This document shows, one piece after another, positions 1-4,817 of a DNA stretch of 5,550 nt. Made by a program: the position numbers and the translations under genes. Source of the DNA: JADJNW01 sp046314415 (lineage in GTDB: Bacteria > Bacteroidota > Bacteroidia > Chitinophagales > Saprospiraceae). Position 1 is the first letter of the stretch; each line of letters begins with the position of its first letter. The notes beneath the pieces are model-generated. The model ran no database searches and was not told where the DNA came from. It saw only the letters and a list, made by a program, of their open reading frames with translations. The DNA lies in assembly GCA_046314415.1 (NCBI GenBank), contig JBKBWT010000408.1, positions 1-5,550 of the forward strand, in the 5' to 3' direction.

Positions 1-96
1 GTTGTCGGCATTGGCATACCAGGATTCCAGGATCGCTGAAGATGGATTCATGCTTACATATTGTAACTGGTTCCAATCTATGACTGGAACCAGCAT
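1..96 (-). CDS. possible 5' end of an unidentified gene, running off the window
   Basis: On the minus strand an ATG at 96-94 opens a frame of 32 codons with no stop before the window edge; it begins MLVPVIDWNQLQYV and continues through SAILESWYANADN. A second in-frame ATG at 51-49 would give MNPSSAILESWYANADN. It lies 35 nt after the stop of the membrane-protein gene on the same strand, so it could be the third gene of that unit. The ESWYANAD stretch faintly recalls the first helix of SnoaL/NTF2-like proteins, but this is only an impression from 17 residues. No Shine-Dalgarno is visible before either start. Thirty-two open codons can occur by chance, so this stays tentative. Confidence 0.35.
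   Translation of the reverse strand, partial: MLVPVIDWNQLQYVSMNPSSAILESWYANADN
67..93. other. perfect 9-bp inverted repeat (hairpin)
   Basis: CTGGTTCCA (67-75) and TGGAACCAG (85-93) are exact reverse complements separated by 9 nt. There is no T-run on either side, so it is not a normal intrinsic terminator. On the minus strand it lies between the stop of the membrane-protein gene (132) and the internal ATG at 51, and directly follows the ATG at 96. It could be an intercistronic hairpin, an operator, or a structure over a start site. Confidence 0.4.
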
Positions 97-131
97 GTGT
101 ATAATGCCACAAAATAAGCAATTTTTATTTT

Positions 132-518
132 CTAAGGTCGGGTTAGCGACCAGGCGATGCTCAGGGCAGCCACGACGTGCATGACATTCAGCCCGATTGC
201 CATGGAGAGCGGCACATTCGGAATGGTAAAAGGCGGATATAAAGTAAATATCAACATTCCAATGGCAATGATCCAGAAAATCCGGTTTGGGTTTTTAGTA
301 AATCTTGCCAACAACGCATACAATAAAGTTGCAATGCTTAAGGGAATGATTGTCGCCATAATAACCGGTAAAATCGTGATTGGCTGATTTGCCTGCGGGA
401 CAATAAAATCCTTGGGAATAATGTTGGTGGCATTAAAAATCAGCAGCAGAATGACATTGATAACAACGGCAATGCCGATGCCGCGTAATCCTCGGGTAGC
501 AATGGTTTTTGCGCTCAT
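132..518 (-). CDS. small four-helix integral membrane protein, DUF6069-like
   Basis: This 128-residue protein is almost entirely hydrophobic, with four probable membrane helices at about residues 11-31, 48-71, 79-98 and 103-126. It has a short positively charged N-terminus (K4, R9, R12), a basic loop after helix 2 (ARFTKNPNR, 71-79), and a histidine in the last helix (NVMHVVAA, 111-118). Length and layout fit the DUF6069 family of unknown function; the family name is recognition by eye, not a search. No catalytic or transport motif is visible. The ATG at 518 is preceded by a short AT-rich leader without a clear Shine-Dalgarno. The gene follows a TetR-type gene on the same strand after 116 bp and has its own promoter carrying the same palindrome as the tetR promoter, so it is the likely regulated target. 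The physiological role is unknown; expression on contact with a small toxic or signalling compound is an inference from the regulator. Confidence 0.75.
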   Translation of the reverse strand: MSAKTIATRGLRGIGIAVVINVILLLIFNATNIIPKDFIVPQANQPITILPVIMATIIPLSIATLLYALLARFTKNPNRIFWIIAIGMLIFTLYPPFTIPNVPLSMAIGLNVMHVVAALSIAWSLTRP

Positions 519-543
519 TTCAGATTGTGTTTAATTAAGTTAG

Positions 544-572
544 AAAATATAACAGTGTTAGATAGAAGTCAA
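544..572 (-). promoter_or_regulatory. promoter of the DUF6069-like gene
   Basis: On the minus strand, TTGACT (572-567) and TATTTT (549-544) are 17 nt apart. Read in the Bacteroidota manner this is TTG-N20-TATTTTCT, a partial match to TAnnTTTG. Transcription would start near 535, giving a leader of roughly 17 nt. The palindrome at 550-560 fills most of the spacer, where a bound repressor would block RNA polymerase. Confidence 0.55.
550..560. promoter_or_regulatory. probable TetR operator, target-gene copy
   Basis: TAACAGTGTTA is a perfect 5-1-5 palindrome, and the same 11 bp (as its reverse complement) recur upstream of the tetR gene at 1230-1240. It lies inside the promoter spacer of the membrane-protein gene, about 32 bp before its start codon. 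An exact match at both promoters of a TetR-type locus is the usual signature of the repressor's own operator. The flanking bases differ between copies (A/G here, C/G at the tetR copy). Confidence 0.7.
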
Positions 573-634
573 AAAAATATAATGTTATATGAATTTTATA
601 GAAAAATTATAATTTTTGTAATTCCTGGTGCTCT

Positions 635-1216
635 TTACAAAGATCGAATGAATCTTTCAAGGTGTTTTTTTAGTCGGCGAGCTGCCTCGTTTGCATCTGG
701 TTCGGATAAGCGCAATACGTGTGAGATAAAGCCGTGCACCAGCACAAACCAGTTTTCCATTAATTCTTTGGCGGGGGTATCATCCTTTTTTAATTGATTT
801 ACAATTTTTTTCAAAAGAGCGGGTACACTTTCTTCCTGAACATGATGCGCCGGATTGCAAACGACACCACCCAAACCAAACATGAGCTGATATAACTCCT
901 TGTGTTCCAGCGCAAAGGCTAATTGTGCCAGGCTGATCTGGATGAGTTGCTCCTGCACATCAGCAGTCGTATTTTTTGCCTGAAGCATACGTTCATCCAA
1001 CTTTTGAAATCCTTCCTGCATGATCGTGCCAAGCAGCGCATCCTTACTGGCAAAATGACTATAAATAACCGGAACGCTATACGCGATTTCATCGGCAATG
1101 CGCCGGATCGAAACCGACTGCCAGCCCTCGCAATGCGCGATTTTCTTGGCAGATTGAAGGATTTGCTGCTCCCGGTCTTTCCACTGCTGCTCTTTCCGTG
1201 CTTTAATTTTATCCAT
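635..1216 (-). CDS. TetR/AcrR-family transcriptional repressor, WHG-type C-terminal domain
   Basis: This 193-residue protein has the TetR layout: an N-terminal helix-turn-helix domain at about residues 17-63 (REQQILQSAKKIA, then SIRRIADEIAYSVPVIYSHF with the typical xIYxHFxSKDALL continuation), followed by an all-helical ligand and dimer domain. Residues 156-167 (WFVLVHGFISHV) resemble the W...HG signature of the WHG / TetR_C_33 C-terminal family. Length is normal for the family and the ATG at 1216 leaves a short basic N-terminal arm (MDKIKARKEQ). A perfect palindrome lies 13 nt upstream of the ATG, just after a strong TAnnTTTG element, which predicts autorepression. The downstream gene on the same strand encodes a small membrane protein with the same palindrome in its promoter. 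The ligand cannot be inferred. Family assignment is firm; the subfamily is likely. Confidence 0.92.
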   Translation of the reverse strand: MDKIKARKEQQWKDREQQILQSAKKIAHCEGWQSVSIRRIADEIAYSVPVIYSHFASKDALLGTIMQEGFQKLDERMLQAKNTTADVQEQLIQISLAQLAFALEHKELYQLMFGLGGVVCNPAHHVQEESVPALLKKIVNQLKKDDTPAKELMENWFVLVHGFISHVLRLSEPDANEAARRLKKHLERFIRSL

Positions 1217-1228
1217 ATGTTATTATTC

Positions 1229-1241
1229 CTAACACTGTTAG
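1229..1241. promoter_or_regulatory. probable TetR operator, autoregulatory copy
   Basis: CTAACACTGTTAG is a perfect 13-bp palindrome (6-1-6); its inner 11 bp are identical, on the other strand, to the site at 550-560. It begins directly next to the -7 element of the tetR promoter (1242-1249) and covers the predicted transcription start near 1235. A bound repressor would therefore block initiation and close a negative feedback loop. Confidence 0.72.
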
Positions 1242-1272
1242 CAAAGTTATAACAATAATTATTTTCGTGCAA
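1242..1272 (-). promoter_or_regulatory. promoter of the tetR gene (Bacteroidota type)
   Basis: On the minus strand, TTGCAC (1272-1267), 17 nt, then TAACTTTG (1249-1242). This is TTG-N20 followed by an exact match to the TAnnTTTG -7 consensus of Bacteroidota primary-sigma promoters. The expected start near 1235 gives a leader of about 19 nt. The operator abuts the -7 element. Confidence 0.65.
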
Positions 1273-1277
1273 GTACC

Positions 1278-1306
1278 TTGTGCTTTGGCAAAGGAATTTA
1301 TTTTTG
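1278..1306 (+). promoter_or_regulatory. candidate promoter of the mqnE operon
   Basis: TTG (1278-1280), 18 nt, then TATTTTTG (1299-1306), an exact TAnnTTTG match. It is back to back with the tetR promoter, the two upstream elements being only 5 bp apart. A start near 1313 would leave a leader of about 100 nt before mqnE. That leader holds a small hairpin (CTTTCA 1326-1331 with TGAAAG 1340-1345), a repeated GAAAGTT (1341-1347, 1350-1356) and a weaker ATCCA/TGGAT hairpin (1375-1390). A weaker promoter alternative is TATTTTTA at 1390-1397. Confidence 0.45.
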
Positions 1307-1413
1307 TAAAACCATCGGAAAAATTCTTTCAATAAAAACTGAAAGTTCCGAAAGTTTGTTACCTTGTCAGAATCATCCACGACGATGGATATTTTTAGTG
1401 CAAAATTTAAGAT

Positions 1414-2613
1414 ATGCAAACGGTTCGACCCATTGAAGTTTTGTTAGAGGATAAAAAATTGCGTAGTGATTTGCGCAATATTGCTCAAAAAGTATTTGAT
1501 AATCAGCGCATTACCGAAGAAGAAGGCTTGCTCCTGTTTGAAGCAGGAGAATTGGGGTATCTAGGCTCGCTGGCAAATTACATCCGCGAAAAGCGGCACG
1601 GGCATCGCACTTATTTCAATCGCAATTTTCACATTGAGCCAACGAATGTGTGCATTTATACGTGTAAATTCTGCTCGTATTCGCGCCTCATCAAGCAGCG
1701 TTCGGAAGGTTGGGAATATACGATGGACGACATGATGAATATTGTCAAACAATATGATAATCAGCCGGTTACGGAAGTTCATATTGTCGGAGGGGTGCTG
1801 CCGCAATATGATTTGCAATTTTATACCGAATTTTTTAAAAACATAAAAGCGCATCGCCCGGAATTACACGTGAAAGCGCTGACGCCGGTGGAATATCATT
1901 ATATATTCAAAAAAGCAAAAGTGAGTTATGAAGAAGGCATGCGTTTGATTAAAGAATCGGGGGTAGATTCCTTACCCGGCGGTGGCGCGGAAATTTTCCA
2001 CCCGGAAATTCGGGAGCAGATTGCTGGCGATAAGTGCACGGGCGAGCAGTGGTTACGCATTCATGAAATTTGGCATGAGTTAGGCATGCGCTCCAACGCC
2101 ACCATGTTATATGGGCATATTGAGCAATATAAACATCGCATTCACCACTTGGAACAACTGCGTCAGTTGCAGGATAAAACTGGTGGTTTTCAGACATTTA
2201 TACCTTTGAAATTTCGGAATCAGGATAATGAAATGTCGCACTTGCCCGAGGTTTCGGTCATTGAAGACCTGCGGAATTATGCGATTAGTCGGATTTATCT
2301 GGATAATTTCGATCATATCAAAGCGTATTGGCCCATGATCGGGCGGAATATTGCTCAACTATCCTTGTCCTTTGGGGTGGATGATATTGACGGCACGATT
2401 GACGATACCACGAAAATTTATTCGATGGCGGGTTCCGAAGAGCAAAATCCGGCGCTGAGCACCCAGGAATTGGTCAATATGATTCGCCGCGTTGGGCGTC
2501 AGCCGATCGAACGCGATACGTTATATAATGTAATAACGGATTTTACCAATGTAGAATTTGAAGAAGATAAGCAGTTTCGGGGGTATTTGGAACTTCCAGT
2601 AGTTAATAATTAA
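1414..2613 (+). CDS. mqnE: aminofutalosine synthase MqnE (radical SAM enzyme)
   Basis: MqnE catalyses the second step of the futalosine route to menaquinone: it joins 3-[(1-carboxyvinyl)oxy]benzoate with S-adenosylmethionine to give aminofutalosine, in the cytoplasm. At 399 residues it has the expected length. The radical SAM cluster motif CIYTCKFC (C80, C84, C87, the CxxxCxxC form) follows HIEPTNV. Further family motifs are VGG (125-127), HVKALTPVE (152-160), GGGAEIF (189-195), TMLYGHIE (230-237) and TGGFQTFIPLKF (256-267). The HIEPTN, TMLYGH and FIPL forms favour MqnE over its paralogue MqnC, which usually has TMMFGH and a FI.W-type segment. The ATG at 1414 gives a normal N-terminus; no Shine-Dalgarno is visible, only A-rich sequence. 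It heads a same-strand run that includes mqnA. Its stop is 9 nt before the left inverted repeat of the next element. Confidence 0.93.
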   Translation: MQTVRPIEVLLEDKKLRSDLRNIAQKVFDNQRITEEEGLLLFEAGELGYLGSLANYIREKRHGHRTYFNRNFHIEPTNVCIYTCKFCSYSRLIKQRSEGWEYTMDDMMNIVKQYDNQPVTEVHIVGGVLPQYDLQFYTEFFKNIKAHRPELHVKALTPVEYHYIFKKAKVSYEEGMRLIKESGVDSLPGGGAEIFHPEIREQIAGDKCTGEQWLRIHEIWHELGMRSNATMLYGHIEQYKHRIHHLEQLRQLQDKTGGFQTFIPLKFRNQDNEMSHLPEVSVIEDLRNYAISRIYLDNFDHIKAYWPMIGRNIAQLSLSFGVDDIDGTIDDTTKIYSMAGSEEQNPALSTQELVNMIRRVGRQPIERDTLYNVITDFTNVEFEEDKQFRGYLELPVVNN

Positions 2614-2622
2614 CCATTTAGT

Positions 2623-2639
2623 ATTTACCATTTACCACT
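2623..2639 (+). repeat. left arm of a 17-bp perfect inverted repeat flanking the four-helix-bundle gene
   Basis: ATTTACCATTTACCACT is the exact reverse complement of 3067-3083. It is built from a 7-nt unit, ATTTACC, in tandem, with a degenerate further unit just outside (ACCATTTAG, 2613-2621). It starts 9 nt after the mqnE stop codon. In the operon transcript it could pair with the right arm and loop out the whole four-helix-bundle gene. Confidence 0.85.
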
Positions 2640-2673
2640 GTAAATTAGTTTGTTTTAATTAACAAGTTTGCGC

Positions 2674-3039
2674 ATGAAAGAAGGGAATATTACTTATGAA
2701 AAAAGCTATGCTTTTGCCCTTAAAGTTGTTCGGCTGTATCAATATTTAAAATCTGAAAAAAAAGAATTTGATTTGGCGAGGCAACTTCTAAGGTGCGGCA
2801 CATCGATTGGAGCGAATGTAGCGGAGGCGAATGGAGCTATTTCCAATGCTGAGTTTTCGGCGAAGATTGGTATTGCTTATAAAGAATGTCTGGAGACGCG
2901 TTACTGGTTGTCATTATTAAAAGATACAGACTATTTAACCGTGCAACAATATGATGAACTCCGACAAGATACAGAGGAAATTAGTAAAATTCTTTTTGCA
3001 ATATTACGTAAAACCAGAATGTCTAACGATAAAATATAA
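2674..3039 (+). CDS. four-helix-bundle protein, 23S rRNA intervening-sequence (S23) type
   Basis: This is a 121-residue helical protein from the ATG at 2674. A TTG two codons upstream (2668) is possible, but the ATG gives the usual family N-terminus. It carries the family signature: a first helix rich in K/Y/L, then ARQLLRCGTSIGANVAEANGA, SNAEFSAKIGIAYKECLETRYWL, and a last helix with EEISKILFAILRKT. Members were first described as proteins encoded in intervening sequences inserted in 23S rRNA genes, and are also common as stand-alone genes in Bacteroidota. They form oligomeric four-helix bundles with basic surfaces; a relative (Avd) is the accessory protein of diversity-generating retroelements, but no reverse transcriptase or template repeat is present here. 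Its biochemical role is not established. It interrupts an apparent mqn operon and lies between perfect inverted repeats, which suggests it arrived as a mobile cassette. Family call firm, function unknown. Confidence 0.9.
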   Translation: MKEGNITYEKSYAFALKVVRLYQYLKSEKKEFDLARQLLRCGTSIGANVAEANGAISNAEFSAKIGIAYKECLETRYWLSLLKDTDYLTVQQYDELRQDTEEISKILFAILRKTRMSNDKI

Positions 3040-3045
3040 ATTTTT

Positions 3046-3083
3046 AATGCTTAATGGTAAATGCTTAGTGGTAAATGGTAAAT
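3046..3083 (+). repeat. tandem 14-mer plus right arm of the inverted repeat
   Basis: AATGCTTAATGGTA (3046-3059) and AATGCTTAGTGGTA (3060-3073) are tandem 14-mers with one difference, followed by AATGGTAAAT (3074-3083). The last 17 nt (3067-3083) are the exact reverse complement of 2623-2639. The array starts 7 nt after the four-helix-bundle stop codon and contains the ATG of the following gene at 3075. Confidence 0.85.
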
Positions 3084-3707
3084 AACAAGACAATTTATAT
3101 TATACGGCATGGCGAAACCGATCTTAATCGCCAGGGTATTGTACAGGGCAGTGGCGTGGACGCACCTTTGAATGAATTGGGGCGACAGCAGGCGCAGGCT
3201 TTTTACGATTTATATAAAGTAGTGCCCTTTGAAGTAGTATTGACTTCGGCTTTGCAGCGTACGCATCAAACGGTGGCACCATTTTTGGAAACGGGGTTGC
3301 CCTGGGAGCAGTTTGCGGATATTAATGAAATGAATTGGGGCGAGCACGAAGGCAAAGTAAGCACGCCCGAAATGCATGCTGACTATCAACAAATTAAAGA
3401 AGCCTGGAGCCGCGGGGAGCTCGAAGTACGGCTGCCCGGTGGCGAAAGCGCGGAAGAATTGGGCATACGGATTAGCCGCTTTATTGACCATTTAAAGCAC
3501 CGAGCGGAAAAACTAATTTTGGTCTGTTCGCACGGACGTGCCATGAGCGCTATGATGTGTTTATTACATGGATTGCCGCTGCATGAAATGAATCAGTATT
3601 TTCATTATAATACCGGGTTGTGGAAAGTGCATTTTGATGGATTTGCCTTTGAATTTGAGTTGGAAAATGATACTAAACATTTAGAACCCATTGAGCAGAT
3701 TCGGTAA
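3075..3707 (+). CDS. histidine phosphatase family protein (phosphoglycerate mutase-like)
   Basis: This 210-residue protein belongs to the histidine phosphatase clan. RHGET (11-15) holds the phosphorylated histidine H12; R62 in LTSALQRTHQT, E85 in the INEMNWGEHEG acid-catalyst segment, PGGES (121-125) and the second active-site histidine H153 in CSHGRAM complete the active site. All expected residues are present, so it should be active. The substrate cannot be read from the sequence; relatives include CobC-type alpha-ribazole phosphatases, broad-specificity phosphatases and cofactor-dependent mutases, and no cobalamin genes are nearby. It lies between mqnE and mqnA with short gaps (35 and 65 nt), so it is probably co-transcribed; a link to menaquinone synthesis is not established. 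Its ATG and the next two codons lie inside the right repeat; every upstream in-frame extension meets stop codons in the repeat, so the start is well fixed. Confidence 0.9.
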   Translation: MVNNKTIYIIRHGETDLNRQGIVQGSGVDAPLNELGRQQAQAFYDLYKVVPFEVVLTSALQRTHQTVAPFLETGLPWEQFADINEMNWGEHEGKVSTPEMHADYQQIKEAWSRGELEVRLPGGESAEELGIRISRFIDHLKHRAEKLILVCSHGRAMSAMMCLLHGLPLHEMNQYFHYNTGLWKVHFDGFAFEFELENDTKHLEPIEQIR

Positions 3708-3755
3708 TTTGCTAATCTCGATGCATCGGAACAGGTTGTGCCAATCTAACGCACG

Positions 3756-3788
3756 CTCGAACACTTGAATACATGAACACGTCGAATA
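3756..3788 (+). repeat. degenerate 8-bp tandem repeat spanning the mqnA start
   Basis: CTCGAACA (3756-3763), CTTGAATA (3764-3771) and CATGAACA (3772-3779) follow each other with period 8, and after one extra base GTCGAATA (3781-3788) continues the pattern. The third unit contains the mqnA start codon (3773-3775). The consensus is roughly CTTGAACA. This could be the decayed remnant of a short intergenic repeat array, distinct from the ATTTACC family upstream of the phosphatase gene. Confidence 0.5.
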
Positions 3789-4567
3789 AAATAAAATTGA
3801 CGGCAGTGAGCTATTTGAATACCAAACCTTTGTTGTACGGTATTTTTAAAAGCAAAATTGCCAAAAAGATTGATATACAATTAGATATGCCTTCTGTTTG
3901 TGCTCAAAAACTGAAGGATGGACGGGCGGATATCGGATTGGTGCCGGTGGCGATCATTCCCGAATTGGAAACTCCCTACATCCTGTCGGATTTTTGCATT
4001 GGCACTGTCGGCGCAGTCAAAACCGTGTGCTTGTATGGGGAGCGCCCCATTGAAGAATGGACGGCATTATACCTTGATTATCAGTCGCGTACCTCGGTGG
4101 CGTTAACCCAATTGCTATTAAAGGAGTATTGGCATTTGAATCCCGTATTGTTACCGGCACAACCAGGCTATGAAGCAAAAATCGAGGGTACCGTTGGTGG
4201 ATTGGTGATCGGCGACCGCACGATAGGATTGGATGAAAAATTCCCTTATGTGTATGATCTTGGTAATGTGTGGATGATGCACACCGGTCTGCCATTTGTG
4301 TTTGCTGCCTGGGTGAGCAATCGTCCGCTGAAGGAATCCTTCATCACGGAGTTAAATGCAGCCTTACAACTCGGCGTAGCCGCTATTCCGGAGTTGATTT
4401 ACCTGATTCCTTCGCCCCAGGAGGGGTTCGATTTGCAAGAATATTACACAAAGTACATCAGTTATCGCTTGGACGACAAAAAGCGGAGCGCATTAGCCTT
4501 ATTTTTGTCGAAGATAAGCCTGAAGCACCAGCCAACCGTTGAGCAAAGTTTGGCATTGTGGGCTTGA
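3773..4567 (+). CDS. mqnA: chorismate dehydratase MqnA
   Basis: MqnA removes water from chorismate to give 3-[(1-carboxyvinyl)oxy]benzoate, the entry step of the futalosine menaquinone pathway and the substrate maker for MqnE. The 264-residue protein has the periplasmic-binding-protein-like fold of the family. Visible motifs are AVSYLNTKPL (11-20), LKDGRADIGLVPVA (47-60), the CIGTVGAVKTVCL segment (75-87), LDYQSRTS (101-108), GD (147-148), YDLGNVW (161-167) and TGLPFVFAAW (171-180). No signal peptide is present, as expected for a cytoplasmic enzyme. The only suitable start is the ATG at 3773, giving a seven-residue lead before the first strand; no Shine-Dalgarno is visible. It is the last gene before a terminator-like stem, 28 nt after its stop codon. 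The other pathway genes (mqnB or a nucleosidase, mqnC, mqnD) are not in the window. Confidence 0.94.
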   Translation: MNTSNKIKLTAVSYLNTKPLLYGIFKSKIAKKIDIQLDMPSVCAQKLKDGRADIGLVPVAIIPELETPYILSDFCIGTVGAVKTVCLYGERPIEEWTALYLDYQSRTSVALTQLLLKEYWHLNPVLLPAQPGYEAKIEGTVGGLVIGDRTIGLDEKFPYVYDLGNVWMMHTGLPFVFAAWVSNRPLKESFITELNAALQLGVAAIPELIYLIPSPQEGFDLQEYYTKYISYRLDDKKRSALALFLSKISLKHQPTVEQSLALWA

Positions 4568-4592
4568 GCGTTTATGGACCAAAATGATGCAC

Positions 4593-4679
4593 CAGGTTGG
4601 GAGTCGCCAAACAAAATGTAATACTTCATTTTCACAATGAGCAAAGAGGCGAAAGGGCGGCTTCCAACTTGTAATTTTT
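4593..4679 (+). terminator. long-stem RNA structure with U-run, probable terminator of the mqn operon
   Basis: CAGGTTGGGAGTCGCC (4593-4608) can pair with GGCGGCTTCCAACTTG (4656-4671) as a 16-bp stem with three G-U pairs, followed shortly by TAATTTTT (4672-4679). The 47-nt loop carries its own small hairpin (AAAATG 4613-4618 with CATTTT 4627-4632). The G-U pairs become A-C mismatches in a minus-strand transcript, so the structure is meant to form in plus-strand RNA. Position just after mqnA fits a terminator or 3'-end protecting element; the large branched loop is unusual for a simple terminator, so a small structured RNA is an alternative. Confidence 0.55.
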
Positions 4680-4817
4680 AACGAATCTGTAACTAACCAA
4701 TCTTTCCTTCCGCTGTTTATTCCATGTAAAGATTCCTAAATTCCTATAATAATGAGCTTTATACTTACACTCGTAATGACATTCATTTCTTTACCTTTTC
4801 AGGAAAATCAATATATT

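Noticed and set aside
2..184. Plus-strand 60-codon frame with GTG start
   Set aside because: It overlaps the 3' end of the membrane-protein gene and lies antisense to the open minus-strand frame; the translation has no recognisable domain.
602..617. 16-bp perfect AT-only palindrome (AAAAATTATAATTTTT) after tetR, as a terminator
   Set aside because: It has no loop and no GC pairs, so a stable RNA hairpin is unlikely; chance in an AT-rich gap is adequate, and a weak role at the tetR 3' end cannot be shown.
2668..2673. TTG start two codons upstream for the four-helix-bundle gene
   Set aside because: The ATG at 2674 gives the usual N-terminal length of the family and is a stronger initiator.
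2674..3039. Avd-type accessory protein of a diversity-generating retroelement
   Set aside because: The fold family is shared, but there is no reverse transcriptase, template repeat or variable-repeat target in the window.
3719..3728. 10-bp palindrome CGATGCATCG between the phosphatase gene and mqnA
   Set aside because: It is short, single copy and not placed near a promoter element; there is no evidence for a function.
4574..4621. 15-codon ORF (ATG at 4574) after mqnA
   Set aside because: It is very short, overlaps the terminator-like stem, and has no start signal or recognisable sequence.
4752..4817. N-terminal extension of MsrA as a signal peptide or lipoprotein signal
   Set aside because: There is no positive N-region and no lipobox cysteine, and a possible -10 element ends just before this ATG; the 4818 start gives the normal family length.
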